A stretch of 64,000 nt of DNA. It comes from Ovoidimarina sp038744785 (GTDB lineage Bacteria; Pseudomonadota; Alphaproteobacteria; Rhodobacterales; Rhodobacteraceae). The stretch lies in NCBI GenBank assembly GCA_038744785.1, contig JBCDLX010000008.1, positions 1 to 64,000 on the forward strand, read 5' to 3'. Every line of letters starts with the position of its first letter. The first letter of the stretch is position 1. Made by a program: the position numbers and the translations under genes. Below, piece after piece: positions 52,837 through 62,028 of this stretch. The notes beneath the pieces were generated by a model. That model was not told the DNA's origin. It did not search any database and saw only the letters and a list, made by a program, of their open reading frames with translations.

Positions 52837-53445
52837 TTACCAAATGCTGCGTTTCAAAATAGCAGACAGCTCGTCCGTTCCATCCCAGAGGACTGCCTCC
52901 CAACCCGCCGATTGAGCTGCTTCTACATTTGGCAGCGTGTCATCAACCAAAAGCATCTCGTGCGGCTGGCGCCCTGTCTCGCGCTCAGCAAAGCAATAGA
53001 ACTCGATTTGGGGTTTCCTGCTACCCGCTTTGGCCGAGTACACGATGCCATCAACTTCATGACGCAGGCCCATCGTTTGCATTAGGTAAGTTGCCCTCAA
53101 GTGCTCTTGATTTGTTGCCAGGTAAACAGGAAGTCCCTGCTGCCGCGCCTTCCTTACATCTGAGAGTACTGGTTCCACGATGCGAGAATCCATCTGAAAC
53201 CAATAAGCTATGAGGTCTTCTGCCTCCACAGACGGGGCGATACGTTTAAGCACCGCAGAAAGAGCAGGCCGCATATCCTTTTTGCCGATGACAATATCTT
53301 TCCAATCACGCTTGAAGAACTCATCGACAAGAGCCTTGGCCGAAACTCCCATGTCCTTGCTCAGATCAATGTCCCAACGCAATCCATCACGAGGGCGACC
53401 GTCTACAAGCACTCCATCGACATCGAGCATCAGACATTTGAGCAT
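52837..53445 (-). CDS. HAD-superfamily hydrolase
   Basis: A 202-aa phosphatase-like protein. Motif I is LMLDVDGVLVDG (nucleophile Asp9, acid Asp11), motif II YLATNQEH, motif III Lys in AKAGSRKPQIEFY and motif IV LLVDDTLPNVEAAQSAGW. A helical cap of subtype I sits between motifs I and II. A small phosphorylated metabolite is the probable substrate. The start has GGAAGGG. It is a lone gene; base composition around 52.8-53.6 kb seems slightly more AT-rich than its neighbours. Confidence 0.85.
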   Translation of the reverse strand: MLKCLMLDVDGVLVDGRPRDGLRWDIDLSKDMGVSAKALVDEFFKRDWKDIVIGKKDMRPALSAVLKRIAPSVEAEDLIAYWFQMDSRIVEPVLSDVRKARQQGLPVYLATNQEHLRATYLMQTMGLRHEVDGIVYSAKAGSRKPQIEFYCFAERETGRQPHEMLLVDDTLPNVEAAQSAGWEAVLWDGTDELSAILKRSIW

Positions 53446-53630
53446 CAGCGCACCCTTCCTTGAAACAACAAGGTCTAACCACTTATCGCCCGTCAATGTT
53501 GCGGATTGAAGCTGGTCGTGCTTCGGGCAAGCGCAATTGATCAATGCCAGCAAAGTCCCGCAATACAGCCGTCCATATTCACCAAACAAAGGTCCGCGGC
53601 CGCGACTCTGCGCCATGCATATCTAGGACT

Positions 53631-56036
53631 TCAGACGCTGCCCTCGGGATCATAGAGCGGCTCGGTGATCAACCGCGCGGGGCGCAAATCGCCTAGAATT
53701 TCAATCTCGACTTCGAGCCCCGCTTCCGCGCGGTCACGTGGCACAAACCCCATGGCGATGGACTTGCCCGCATAGTGGGAAAAACCGCCCGACGTGCAAA
53801 ATCCCTGCACGCGGCCGTCAAGCCAGATCGGTTCGTACGCCCAGACATCTGCGTCGTCTGCGTCAACCTCAAACACCGCAAGCACGCGGTCGGGCGGTTG
53901 GGTGCGCTCTGCCTCCACCACCGCGCGGCCGATGAAATCGGCGTTCTTCTTCCAGGAAATGAAGCGATCAAGCCCCGTCTCTGCCGGGGTGTAATCCGGC
54001 GAGAATTCTCGCATCCAGGATCCGAAGAACCGATCGAGCCTAAGGCTCATCATTGCGCGCATCCCAAAGGGTTTCAGGCTGAACGCCTGCCCCGCCTGCC
54101 AAAGCGCATCGAAAAGCGCCCTTTGCCCCGTAGCGTCGCAAAAGATCTCATAGCCCAGATCGCCGGTGTAGCTGACGCGCTGAACGATGCAATCGACCAA
54201 CCCCACTGTCATCCGGCGCACATCGAGGAAGCGGAACGCATCGGCGGAAACGTCGGACGATGTCACGCTGGACAAAAGCGCACGTGCTTGGGGGCCAGCG
54301 ATTTGAAAACCCGTGAAAGTGTCCGAGGTATTCTCGACCCGAAGTTCAGGGCTTGCGTGCGCTTCAAACCAGCGCAGGTGGTAATCCTGCGCGCCGTAGC
54401 TTGCGGTCAGGCGAAACTCGGTCTCGCTTAAGCAAGACACTGTGAAATCGCCGATGATGCGGCCCTTGGGCGACAGCATCGGGGTCAGGGACAAACGGCC
54501 GGGCTTGGGGATGCGGCCCGCCATAATCCGGTCGAGCCAGGCACGGGCGCCCTGCCCCGTGACGCGAAACTTGCCGAAGTTCTGGGTCTCGTTGATCCCG
54601 ACCCCGGTCCGGACAGCCATCACCTCGCGGCGTGTGGCCTCCCACGCGTTCGACCGTCGGAAGCTTGGGGTTTCGAACCTGGGCTCGCTCTCTTCCGCAA
54701 AATAGTTAGGCACCTCAAGCCCGTATTGCGCGCCCCAGACCGCGCCCATGCGGTCGAAGACGTCATACATCATGGTCCGGCGAAAGGGGCGCGCGGCTGG
54801 AAGTTCTTCGTTGGGGTAACTGACCGAGAACCGGCGCTGATAGTTTTCGGTGACCTTGGGCACCGTATAGCCCGGCGTTGTCCAGCGCCCAAAGCGTGCG
54901 ACATCCATGGCAAACACGTCGCGTTCCGGTTCACCGTCCACCATCCACTGTGCAAGGCTTAGCCCGACCCCGCCGCCCTGACTAAAGCCCGCCATGACCG
55001 CGCAGGCCGACCAATAGTTTCTCAGGCCAGGCACCGGACCCACCAACGGGTTTCCGTCGGGCGCAAAAGTGAAGGGGCCATGGATCACGCGTTTGACCCC
55101 GGCACGCTCGAGCACCGGGAAGCGCTTATAGGCAAAAGCAACAGAATCTTCGATCTTTTCGAAGTGATCGTTCAAAAGCTCGTGCCCAAAATCCCAAGGT
55201 GTCCCATCGACCGCCCAGGGCTCGCATGGCTGTTCGTAGAACCCGATACATAGGCCCCGGCCCTCTTGCCGAAGATAGCTTTCGCCGCCGGGATCCATCA
55301 CATGTGGAAACTCGGTCCCGCGTTCGTAGATCTCGGGAATATCCTCGGTCACAAGGTACTGGTGCGCCATCGGCAGAAGCGGCATGTAGACACCGGCCAT
55401 GGCGCCCACCTCCCGCGCCCAAAGCCCGGCAGCGTTCACCACATGCTCGGCATGGATCGTGCCGTTTTGTGTCACCACCTCCCAACTGCCATCGTGCTTA
55501 GGGTTGGTTTCGATGACCCGGCAGTGGGTCTCGATCTCTGCCCCGCCCATCCGCGCGGCTTTCGCATAGGCATGGGTCGTGCCAGAAGGATCGAGGTGCC
55601 CGTCAAGCGGGTCGTAAAGCGCGCCCAGAACGCCATCGGTATTCACCAGTTCAGCCTTCTCGCGCACCTCGTCCGGCGTCAGAATATCCGTCTCCAGCCC
55701 CATGAACCGGTGCTTCGCACGCTCCGCCTTTAGCATGTCCAGCCGTTCGGGCGTGTCAGCCAGCGTCACGCCACCCACGTGGTGAAGCCCGCAGGACAAT
55801 CCAGTGATCTCCTCAAGTTCGCGGTAGAGCCGGATCGTGTAGCCCTGAAGCGCTGCCATGTTTGTGTCGCCGTTTAGCGTGTGAAACCCGCCAGCCGCAT
55901 GCCAGGTTGATCCGCTGGTCAGCTCGGAACGTTCGATCAACATCACATCCGACCAGCCAAGCTTAGTCAGGTGGTAGAGCACCGAACACCCGACCACGCC
56001 GCCTCCGATCACGACAACCTGCGCTGCGGTTTTCAT
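53631..56036 (-). CDS. FAD-dependent dimethylglycine/sarcosine dehydrogenase-like protein with GcvT domain
   Basis: An 801-aa protein. N-terminal DAO domain with VVVIGGGVVGCSVLYHL at residues 6-22 and SGSTWHAAGG, whose His is the covalent FAD site in dimethylglycine and sarcosine dehydrogenases. Then an FAO_M linker and C-terminal GcvT/aminomethyltransferase domains (about 430-790) that accept the methylene group on folate. It demethylates an N-methylated amino acid. No signal peptide. It follows the Rieske oxygenase gene and a small ORF on the same strand. Start set by AAGGGGG. Confidence 0.88.
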   Translation of the reverse strand: MKTAAQVVVIGGGVVGCSVLYHLTKLGWSDVMLIERSELTSGSTWHAAGGFHTLNGDTNMAALQGYTIRLYRELEEITGLSCGLHHVGGVTLADTPERLDMLKAERAKHRFMGLETDILTPDEVREKAELVNTDGVLGALYDPLDGHLDPSGTTHAYAKAARMGGAEIETHCRVIETNPKHDGSWEVVTQNGTIHAEHVVNAAGLWAREVGAMAGVYMPLLPMAHQYLVTEDIPEIYERGTEFPHVMDPGGESYLRQEGRGLCIGFYEQPCEPWAVDGTPWDFGHELLNDHFEKIEDSVAFAYKRFPVLERAGVKRVIHGPFTFAPDGNPLVGPVPGLRNYWSACAVMAGFSQGGGVGLSLAQWMVDGEPERDVFAMDVARFGRWTTPGYTVPKVTENYQRRFSVSYPNEELPAARPFRRTMMYDVFDRMGAVWGAQYGLEVPNYFAEESEPRFETPSFRRSNAWEATRREVMAVRTGVGINETQNFGKFRVTGQGARAWLDRIMAGRIPKPGRLSLTPMLSPKGRIIGDFTVSCLSETEFRLTASYGAQDYHLRWFEAHASPELRVENTSDTFTGFQIAGPQARALLSSVTSSDVSADAFRFLDVRRMTVGLVDCIVQRVSYTGDLGYEIFCDATGQRALFDALWQAGQAFSLKPFGMRAMMSLRLDRFFGSWMREFSPDYTPAETGLDRFISWKKNADFIGRAVVEAERTQPPDRVLAVFEVDADDADVWAYEPIWLDGRVQGFCTSGGFSHYAGKSIAMGFVPRDRAEAGLEVEIEILGDLRPARLITEPLYDPEGSV

Positions 56037-56102
56037 GCGTTGGCCCCCTTGCCCCTCTTTGGTTTCGTCATTGCCGCGCGACACGGGCCCGAGAGCTTTG
56101 GT

Positions 56103-56339
56103 TCATACCTCGCGGCCCGCCTCGCGGAGCCGGGCGTGCAGAGCGTTCGCTTCCGGCAACCCGCCATCCAGCGCCCAGATATAGGCATGGGTCAGAAAGA
56201 ACATCGCTGCATCGGTTTCGCCCAGTCTTTCAAGCCGGTTCGCTTCAACCGTATAGGCGCGCATCAAGAAACCTGCGTCCGAATCTCGAGACGCCTCCTC
56301 AATTTTTCGGTCGGTGTCGGCATCGTCATTCGGCGGCAA
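56103..56339 (-). CDS. Small ORF between the Rieske oxygenase and dehydrogenase genes
   Basis: A 78-aa frame from a TTG at 56339 that overlaps the end of the Rieske gene by 14 nt; an internal ATG at 56264 would give 53 aa. The product is hydrophilic at first, then has a TPR-like helical pair (GETDAAMFFLTHAYIWALDGGLPEANALHARLREAG). Operon position and overlap argue that it is real; the unusual start lowers confidence. No function is known to me. Confidence 0.5.
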   Translation of the reverse strand: MPPNDDADTDRKIEEASRDSDAGFLMRAYTVEANRLERLGETDAAMFFLTHAYIWALDGGLPEANALHARLREAGREV

Positions 56340-57471
56340 TCGAAGTCCCCGAAAGCCGTTCCGCGACCCAGGTGTGAAACGCGTGGGTCGGCCCATCCAT
56401 CGCGGGCGAAAACCGACCGCCATCATACCCGTAAGACCCGCGCGCGGCCTGCATGCCTTCGACGACGCCAATGTCCTCGACAAACACGACCCGCCACTGT
56501 TCGGCATTTTTTTGGCGCAGGCTTTCCGGGGTTGCGGGCGACGCGTAGTAGAGGTGAATGTGTTCCAGTGTCCGGCCTGCCCCCTTGGGCTCCAGCACGA
56601 TGGCGAACACGTGGTCACGCTGAACCCCAAGCATCACGTTGGGCGTGACAGTGATGTACTCGCCCGCTTGGTCCCACTTCGCCGACAAGCCCGGAAAATC
56701 GGGAAAGCGGGTTCCGTCCTGATCCTCGATCTGGCGGTAAACTTCGGTTCCCTGTCCGCTGAAGCGGCCAGGCTCGATAATATGATAATGATCTTCGAGC
56801 CGAGAGTAGCTGTTCAACCCCGGATGGACCCAAGGCAGGTGGTAGCTTTCGCAATAGTTTTCGACCGCGAGCTTCCAGTTCGTTCCGCATTCGAGTGTGA
56901 AGGTGCTGTCGGCGCCCCCATGATACAGTGGGACATCGAATTCGCACCACCGTGCGATCAGGTCCGCATGGACGTCTTCGAACGGCGGCGCATCGCCCGA
57001 GAGGTTGATAAACACCACATCCATCCAGACATGTGCGCGTACCTCCATCAGCCCCATCTCGTCGCGGTCCATATCGGGGTGCGTGTTCTGTCCCGGTCCT
57101 CCGACATGGGGCGTTGCGACAAGCTTGCCTTGATGGCTGTAGCACCACGAATGATATGGGCAGCGGATTGCCCCTTCGATCTTGCGGGGTTCGTTCACAA
57201 GAATCATGCCACGATGACGGCAGATGTTTTGAAACACCCGCACAATGCCATCCCTGCCGCGGAGCACGAAAAGTGGCACGCCAAGAAAATCGACCGGCCG
57301 TGCATCGCCCGGTTCGGGCACATCCGAGGCGGTGCAAATACCAGCCCAGGTCTGGAACCACAGCGGTTCGCGTTCCTGTTCGAAAACGGCCTCGGATATA
57401 TAATGCGCATTCGGCAACCCCCGGGCCTCGGCGACGGGTTTCAAAACGGCGGTCAGGTCTGTCACGGTCAT
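56326..57471 (-). CDS. Rieske non-haem iron oxygenase, quaternary-amine demethylase type
   Basis: A 381-aa oxygenase alpha subunit. Rieske ligands are Cys84, His86 (CRHRG) and Cys104, His107 (CPYHSW). The mononuclear iron site is NYCESYHLPWVHPGLN with His211 and His216; the bridging residue is Glu208 rather than Asp, as in carnitine oxygenase CntA and related betaine demethylases. With the dehydrogenase downstream it probably performs successive N-demethylation of a betaine-like compound. No reductase partner (GbcB/CntB type) is in the window. Confidence 0.85.
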   Translation of the reverse strand: MTVTDLTAVLKPVAEARGLPNAHYISEAVFEQEREPLWFQTWAGICTASDVPEPGDARPVDFLGVPLFVLRGRDGIVRVFQNICRHRGMILVNEPRKIEGAIRCPYHSWCYSHQGKLVATPHVGGPGQNTHPDMDRDEMGLMEVRAHVWMDVVFINLSGDAPPFEDVHADLIARWCEFDVPLYHGGADSTFTLECGTNWKLAVENYCESYHLPWVHPGLNSYSRLEDHYHIIEPGRFSGQGTEVYRQIEDQDGTRFPDFPGLSAKWDQAGEYITVTPNVMLGVQRDHVFAIVLEPKGAGRTLEHIHLYYASPATPESLRQKNAEQWRVVFVEDIGVVEGMQAARGSYGYDGGRFSPAMDGPTHAFHTWVAERLSGTSIAAE

Positions 57472-57676
57472 GGCGATGGCTCCGGAACGCGGAATTTCGT
57501 GCTCGTGCTATGTTGGGCGGAAGGTCCGGGCCCCGCATCTTCAAATCCGACATGCCTATGTCGCGGCACGGCGCTTCTGCACATCCACGTGATTGCCCAA
57601 GGCCATCGGGCAGATTTCTTGGACGAGTCACCGCATCGGAGCGTAGAGTTTTGGGACGTCGAAACGGGAGAACGCC

Positions 57677-58042
57677 ATGCAGCGCAGGACACTGATTCTT
57701 TCTTCGATCGCCTTCGCCGCCGCGCCCCCGGCCGTGGCCCAGTCGTCGCGCCTGACCGCGGCCGAGATCGAAGAATTGCTTTCGGGTCAGCGCATCAAGG
57801 GAGATTGGAACGGAACCCAGTACGACCAGGTTTTCTGGGAAAACGGAGGGACATTGTACACACCCCAAGGCGCGCCGTCCGACCACGGCAAGTGGCGGGT
57901 CAACGCGGCGGAAAACACCTATGAAAGCTGGTGGGAAAACTCTGGCTGGTCGTCTTATGCCATCGAGCAGGAAGACGGCGCTTTGTACTGGGTCGATTCC
58001 CGTGACAAGCGCTACCCTTTCGAAGTGCTACCCGGGGAGTAG
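57677..58042 (+). CDS. Secreted hypothetical protein with Trp-rich domain
   Basis: A 121-aa protein with a signal peptide (MQRRTLILSSIAFAAAPPAVAQ). The mature part is rich in Trp and Tyr with the pattern GDWNGTQYDQVFWENGGTLYTPQG...GKWRVN...YESWWENSGWSSYAI...YWVD..D.RYPFEV. This looks like a small beta-sheet domain found in periplasmic proteins of alphaproteobacteria. Function is unknown. It diverges from the Rieske gene (205-nt gap) and converges on the Gfo/Idh gene. Confidence 0.72.
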   Translation: MQRRTLILSSIAFAAAPPAVAQSSRLTAAEIEELLSGQRIKGDWNGTQYDQVFWENGGTLYTPQGAPSDHGKWRVNAAENTYESWWENSGWSSYAIEQEDGALYWVDSRDKRYPFEVLPGE

Positions 58043-58092
58043 CCCAACCGCTTGCTGCATCTGAGGTGCGCGTGAGGAAAGCGCGCGCCCTT

Positions 58093-59178
58093 CTAAAGCT
58101 CGACGACCTGACCGGTTTGCGCCGCTTTCTGCGCAGCAAGGCCCATCGCAACAGCACATGCGCCGTCGTTCAGCGTGACTGCCGGGACGCCGCCTTCGTC
58201 TATCATGCGCTGGAACAGGACGTGCTGATAGAATGTCGAGCCGTTGTGATCGCCCGCGTCCAGAAGCGTTGGATCCACTGGAATGTCGACCGCCATCGGG
58301 CCCTTCGGGCTGCGCGGGCTGACAATGACCTGCGCCACCGGCGGCGCGCCCAGATGGGTCGGCCAAAATCGGCCGGGACCCGGGACGAAGCACTCGATCT
58401 TGCCATCCGGGCCGGTTGCCGTCAGCTCTTCCTGATAGCGTGATCCTTCGGCATACATGCAAAGCTCAAGCATCGCCCGCGACCCGCGCGAGAACTCGGC
58501 AATGACATAGGCAGTGTCCCAGATATCTGGCACCTCGCCCTCGTAGCGTTCGCCAAGATGGTTCACTTCCTGTCCGCCCGAAGCCATGATCCGCACCGGC
58601 TCGTCCTTAAGGATCAGACGCATGAGATCAAAGAAATGGCAGCATTTCTCGACGAGCGTTCCGCCAGAGTAGCGGTTGAACCTGTTCCAGTTGCCGACTT
58701 TTTGCAGAAACGGAAACCGGTGCTCGCGGATCGTCAGCATCTTTACGCCACCGGTCGCCGAATGCACCTCTTCAATGAATTTCGCCACAGGCGGCATGTA
58801 TCGGTACTCCATCGCCACCCAAATCGGCGCGGGATAGGACCCTTCCAGTTCGGCAATCCGCTGTGCGTCCTCGGGATCCGTGTAAAGGGGCTTTTCGACC
58901 AACAAAGGCAGCGGCCGGCGCGCGGCAATCTCATGAAGTTGCGGAACGTGAAGATGGTTTGGGCTGGCGACCAAGAGCGCGTCGACACCCGGATCCTCAA
59001 GAAGCGACCAGACGTTGTCGTGGACACGGGCATTGACCGCCATCGACTTCGCGGCCTGCGCCATGATTTCATCCGGCTCAAAGATCGCCGCAACTCGCGC
59101 ATCCGGCAGAAGCGCAATGTTGCGAATATGCTCTTGCCCCATCATCCCGCACCCGATGATGCCGTAGTTAAGTGCCAT
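58093..59178 (-). CDS. Gfo/Idh/MocA family oxidoreductase
   Basis: A 361-aa NAD(P)-dependent dehydrogenase: Rossmann motif YGIIGCGMMGQEHI (5-18), ASPNHLH, catalytic Lys in VEKPLYTD and C-terminal domain with GGTLVEKCCHFFDLMRL. It oxidises or rearranges a polyol or sugar-like compound. It lies 9 nt downstream of a GntR gene on the same strand, back to back with the monooxygenase operon, so it may act in the same catabolic pathway. Confidence 0.87.
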   Translation of the reverse strand: MALNYGIIGCGMMGQEHIRNIALLPDARVAAIFEPDEIMAQAAKSMAVNARVHDNVWSLLEDPGVDALLVASPNHLHVPQLHEIAARRPLPLLVEKPLYTDPEDAQRIAELEGSYPAPIWVAMEYRYMPPVAKFIEEVHSATGGVKMLTIREHRFPFLQKVGNWNRFNRYSGGTLVEKCCHFFDLMRLILKDEPVRIMASGGQEVNHLGERYEGEVPDIWDTAYVIAEFSRGSRAMLELCMYAEGSRYQEELTATGPDGKIECFVPGPGRFWPTHLGAPPVAQVIVSPRSPKGPMAVDIPVDPTLLDAGDHNGSTFYQHVLFQRMIDEGGVPAVTLNDGACAVAMGLAAQKAAQTGQVVEL

Positions 59179-59187
59179 GCCCTGTCC

Positions 59188-59889
59188 CTATTTCAAGCGC
59201 GCAACATACCGGGCCCTGCCCGGGTCGAACCAAGTGCGCGAAAACTCGACCGGGTGACCGTCTTGATCGCGCGCAAGTCGCTCCACGTATCCTGCGTTTT
59301 GTCCAGGTTCCAGCAAAAATGGCGCCGTTGCCCAGTCCGGTGCAGGAGCGACAGACACACGATCCTCAGCATGCGCGATCCAGAATCCAAGTCTCTGGCG
59401 GTAAAAATAGTAGAGCGACTCGCTTAGATCGTCCGGTGTGATCACACCCGCTCGGTCGCCGTCGAGCCAAATCTCTTCCAAGGCCGCAGGCACACCGTCA
59501 AGACGCCTCAGACGGCGGATCCGGTGGCCTTCAACCGACGGTCCAAATGGGGGTGCATCCACGGGCTTTGTCCGACGATGAACGGCAAACGTCTCGGCGG
59601 TCGGAAGTCCACCACCCTCCTTATGTTCCAATCTGAAAAGCGCATAAATTCCTGATGCTTCTGCCCCTGCTCGAACGTAGTTTCCAGAGCCCTGTACGCG
59701 GTCCAGAAACCCGCGTTCCTCCAGATCGGCCAGTGCTTTGCGCAGGGTTCCGACCGCAATTCCAAGCCCGGCCGCCATATCTCTCTCTGGAGGCAGGCGT
59801 TCGCCATCAACCAGGCGACCAGCCGCGATGTCGCGCATCAACAGTTCAGCGGTCTGCACGTATTTTGGCAGGGCGGTTGGGTCGGACAT
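59188..59889 (-). CDS. GntR/HutC family regulator with UTRA domain
   Basis: A 233-aa regulator: winged helix (about 8-75, LPPERDMAAGLGIAVGTLRKALADLEERGFL) and UTRA domain (about 85-228). HutC-type proteins bind short sugar-like or acid ligands. It diverges from the monooxygenase operon over 87 nt that contain two tandem ATTGATNCAC repeats, probable operator, and leads the Gfo/Idh gene. It is therefore the likely switch for both sides. Confidence 0.87.
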   Translation of the reverse strand: MSDPTALPKYVQTAELLMRDIAAGRLVDGERLPPERDMAAGLGIAVGTLRKALADLEERGFLDRVQGSGNYVRAGAEASGIYALFRLEHKEGGGLPTAETFAVHRRTKPVDAPPFGPSVEGHRIRRLRRLDGVPAALEEIWLDGDRAGVITPDDLSESLYYFYRQRLGFWIAHAEDRVSVAPAPDWATAPFLLEPGQNAGYVERLARDQDGHPVEFSRTWFDPGRARYVARLK

Positions 59890-59905
59890 CGGGATCGCGC
59901 ATCAA

Positions 59906-59926
59906 ATTGATACACTATTGATGCAC
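59906..59926. promoter_or_regulatory. Tandem direct repeat operator candidate
   Basis: ATTGATACAC (59906-59915) and ATTGATGCAC (59917-59926) are direct repeats with an 11-nt period, in the divergent promoter of the GntR and monooxygenase genes. One helical turn apart, they would place two binding sites on one DNA face. Confidence 0.5.
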
Positions 59927-59976
59927 ATCATGGCGAATGCTACGCAAGGGTCAATTCGCCCGTTCCGAGAGATTCG

Positions 59977-61134
59977 ATGACCATCGTTCCCGTGACATCC
60001 GCCGATCTCGATGCCGCAGAGGTATCTTGGTTCTCTGCACTTTGTTCTGACGATTATGCCTATCTGGGCGTGCCGGACGGTGCATTGCGGTCAAGCTGGG
60101 CGCATTGCCGGGATATTCTTTTCGAAGCCGAGGCCCAAGGGTTCCGGAACATCCTGTGCCCTTCATCGTATCAGGTCGGTCAGGATACGCTGTCTTTCGT
60201 CGCGGGCTGCGCGCCCTTGACCGAAAAGATCAACATGCTGGCCGCCGTCCGCTGCGGAGAAATGCAGCCGATCATGCTGGCGCGCACGATTGCGACGCTG
60301 GACCACATGCTTGAGGGCCGGCTGACGATCAATATCATCTCGTCGGATTTCCCGGGCGAGGTTGCTGAATCGAAGTTTCGCTACCAGCGGTCGCGCGAGG
60401 TGGTCGAGATCCTGCGTCAGGTCTGGACCCAGGACGAGATCAATTACGACGGCGAAGTCTATAATTTCAAAGGAGTAACAGCGGGGCCTGCGAAGCCTTA
60501 TCAGCAGAACGGCGGGCCGTTGATGTATTTCGGCGGTTATAGTCCTGCAGCTCTGGACCTTTGCGGGCAGCACTGCGACGTTTATCTGATGTGGCCCGAA
60601 CCCAAGGAACAGATCGCGCAGCGGATGCGTGACGTCAACGCAGTGGCAGAGCGGTATGGCCGCACCCTGGATTACGGGCTGCGGGTTCATATGATCGTTC
60701 GCGATACCGAAGCCGAAGCCAAGGAATACGCCGAACACCTTGTTTCCAGGCTTGATGATGAATACGGACAGCTGATCCGGGACCGGGCGCACGATTCAAT
60801 CTCGCTCGGTGTGGCGCATCAGGCAAAGGCACGCGAACTGGCCGACAAGTTCGGCTACGTCGAACCGCATCTGTGGACCGGGGTCGGCCGGGCACGGTCG
60901 GGCTGCGGCGCGGCGCTTGTCGGATCCACGGATCAGGTGCTGTCCGAAATTGAGGACTACAAGAAGATGGGCATACGGGCCTTCATATTCTCCGGCTACC
61001 CGCATATCGACGAATGCATCTCGTTCGGGCAGCGCGTTCTGCCGCAGCTAAAGACCTGTTCGCTGCCGCATGTGTATGGTCGCGTGCCCTCCGAGACACC
61101 GGAGACGCCGCTCGGCGCAGGAGCGCGCACGTAA
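59977..61134 (+). CDS. SsuD-like flavin-dependent sulfonate monooxygenase (SmoC/SqoD candidate)
   Basis: A 385-aa LLM-class TIM barrel that aligns with E. coli SsuD over most of its length. Residues used for sulfonate in SsuD are kept: Arg236 and His238 (GLRVHMIVRDT, SsuD Arg226/His228), Arg307 (GVGRARSG, SsuD Arg297) and Tyr341 (SGYPH, SsuD Tyr331). It uses FMNH2 and O2 to split a C-S bond, giving sulfite and an aldehyde. An aldo/keto reductase (1-nt overlap) and a flavin reductase follow, as in sulfoquinovose monooxygenase clusters. The substrate is inferred. Confidence 0.82.
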   Translation: MTIVPVTSADLDAAEVSWFSALCSDDYAYLGVPDGALRSSWAHCRDILFEAEAQGFRNILCPSSYQVGQDTLSFVAGCAPLTEKINMLAAVRCGEMQPIMLARTIATLDHMLEGRLTINIISSDFPGEVAESKFRYQRSREVVEILRQVWTQDEINYDGEVYNFKGVTAGPAKPYQQNGGPLMYFGGYSPAALDLCGQHCDVYLMWPEPKEQIAQRMRDVNAVAERYGRTLDYGLRVHMIVRDTEAEAKEYAEHLVSRLDDEYGQLIRDRAHDSISLGVAHQAKARELADKFGYVEPHLWTGVGRARSGCGAALVGSTDQVLSEIEDYKKMGIRAFIFSGYPHIDECISFGQRVLPQLKTCSLPHVYGRVPSETPETPLGAGART

Positions 61135-62027
61135 TGGACCGGATAGACCTGACCAAAGAGGTTTCGCTGTCGCGCCTGATCTATGGCATGTGGCGGCTAG
61201 GCGATGACGAAGACACGTCGCCCGCACATGTGCAGGCAAAGGTCGAAGCCTGCCTGGCGCAGGGCATCACAACGATGGACCAGGCCGACATTTACGGCGG
61301 CTACATGGCCGAAGAGATCTTGGGCGCTGCACTCAATGCCGCGCCCGGCCTGCGCGACAAGATCGAGATCGTGACAAAGTGCGACATCGTGGCCCCCGCC
61401 GGGCGGCACGCGGATGCACGCGTAAAGTATTACGATACCTCGCGCGCGCATATCGAAGCGTCCGTCAACCAGTCGCTTTCCCTGATGGGCACTGACCGGA
61501 TTGATGTTCTTCTGATCCATCGGCCCGACCCTTTTATGGATGCCTGCGAAACCGCGTCCGTGCTTGATGATCTTGTCGTCTCCGGGAAAGTTCGCGCGGT
61601 TGGTGTTTCGAATTTCAAGCTGCACGACTGGTCGCTTCTACAATCGGCGATGAAAACACCGCTTGTGACAAACCAGATTGAAATCAGTCTTGTCTGTCAC
61701 GCGCCATTTACCAATGGCGATATCGCCTATCTGCAGGAGCGTGGGATCGCGCCAATGGCCTGGTCTCCTCTTGGGGGCGGTGCATTATTTGCAAACCTTG
61801 ACAGTGATCTACGCGCCAAGCTTGATGCGATTTCGGACGCCAGTGGGACCGACCGTGCCGCCGTTGCCATAGCATGGCTTTTGGCGCACCCCGCCCGGAT
61901 CATGCCAGTTCTGGGAACCAATCGGCTAGACCGCATTGCACGGATTTCAGACGCGCTAAAGGTCGAAATGGATCGCCAGATCTGGTTTGAACTTTATACG
62001 GCCGCCCTAGGTCACGAGGTTCCCTGA
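61134..62027 (+). CDS. Aldo/keto reductase (YdhF-like; SmoB candidate)
   Basis: A 297-aa NAD(P)H-dependent reductase with a full catalytic tetrad: Asp49, Tyr54 (DQADIYGGY), Lys82 (VTKCD) and His129 (LLIHRPD); the NADP segment near the end is GTNRLDRI. It resembles E. coli YdhF. Beside a desulfonating monooxygenase its likely job is to reduce the released aldehyde, as SmoB reduces 6-oxo-glucose to glucose. The start codon overlaps the monooxygenase stop (TAATG). Confidence 0.88.
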   Translation: MDRIDLTKEVSLSRLIYGMWRLGDDEDTSPAHVQAKVEACLAQGITTMDQADIYGGYMAEEILGAALNAAPGLRDKIEIVTKCDIVAPAGRHADARVKYYDTSRAHIEASVNQSLSLMGTDRIDVLLIHRPDPFMDACETASVLDDLVVSGKVRAVGVSNFKLHDWSLLQSAMKTPLVTNQIEISLVCHAPFTNGDIAYLQERGIAPMAWSPLGGGALFANLDSDLRAKLDAISDASGTDRAAVAIAWLLAHPARIMPVLGTNRLDRIARISDALKVEMDRQIWFELYTAALGHEVP

Positions 62028-62028
62028 C

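Noticed and set aside
56314..57924. A 536-codon open frame on the plus strand
   Set aside because: It lies antisense to the Rieske oxygenase gene, whose iron and Rieske motifs are intact; its product is Arg/Pro/His-rich without recognisable domains, as expected of a GC-rich shadow frame.
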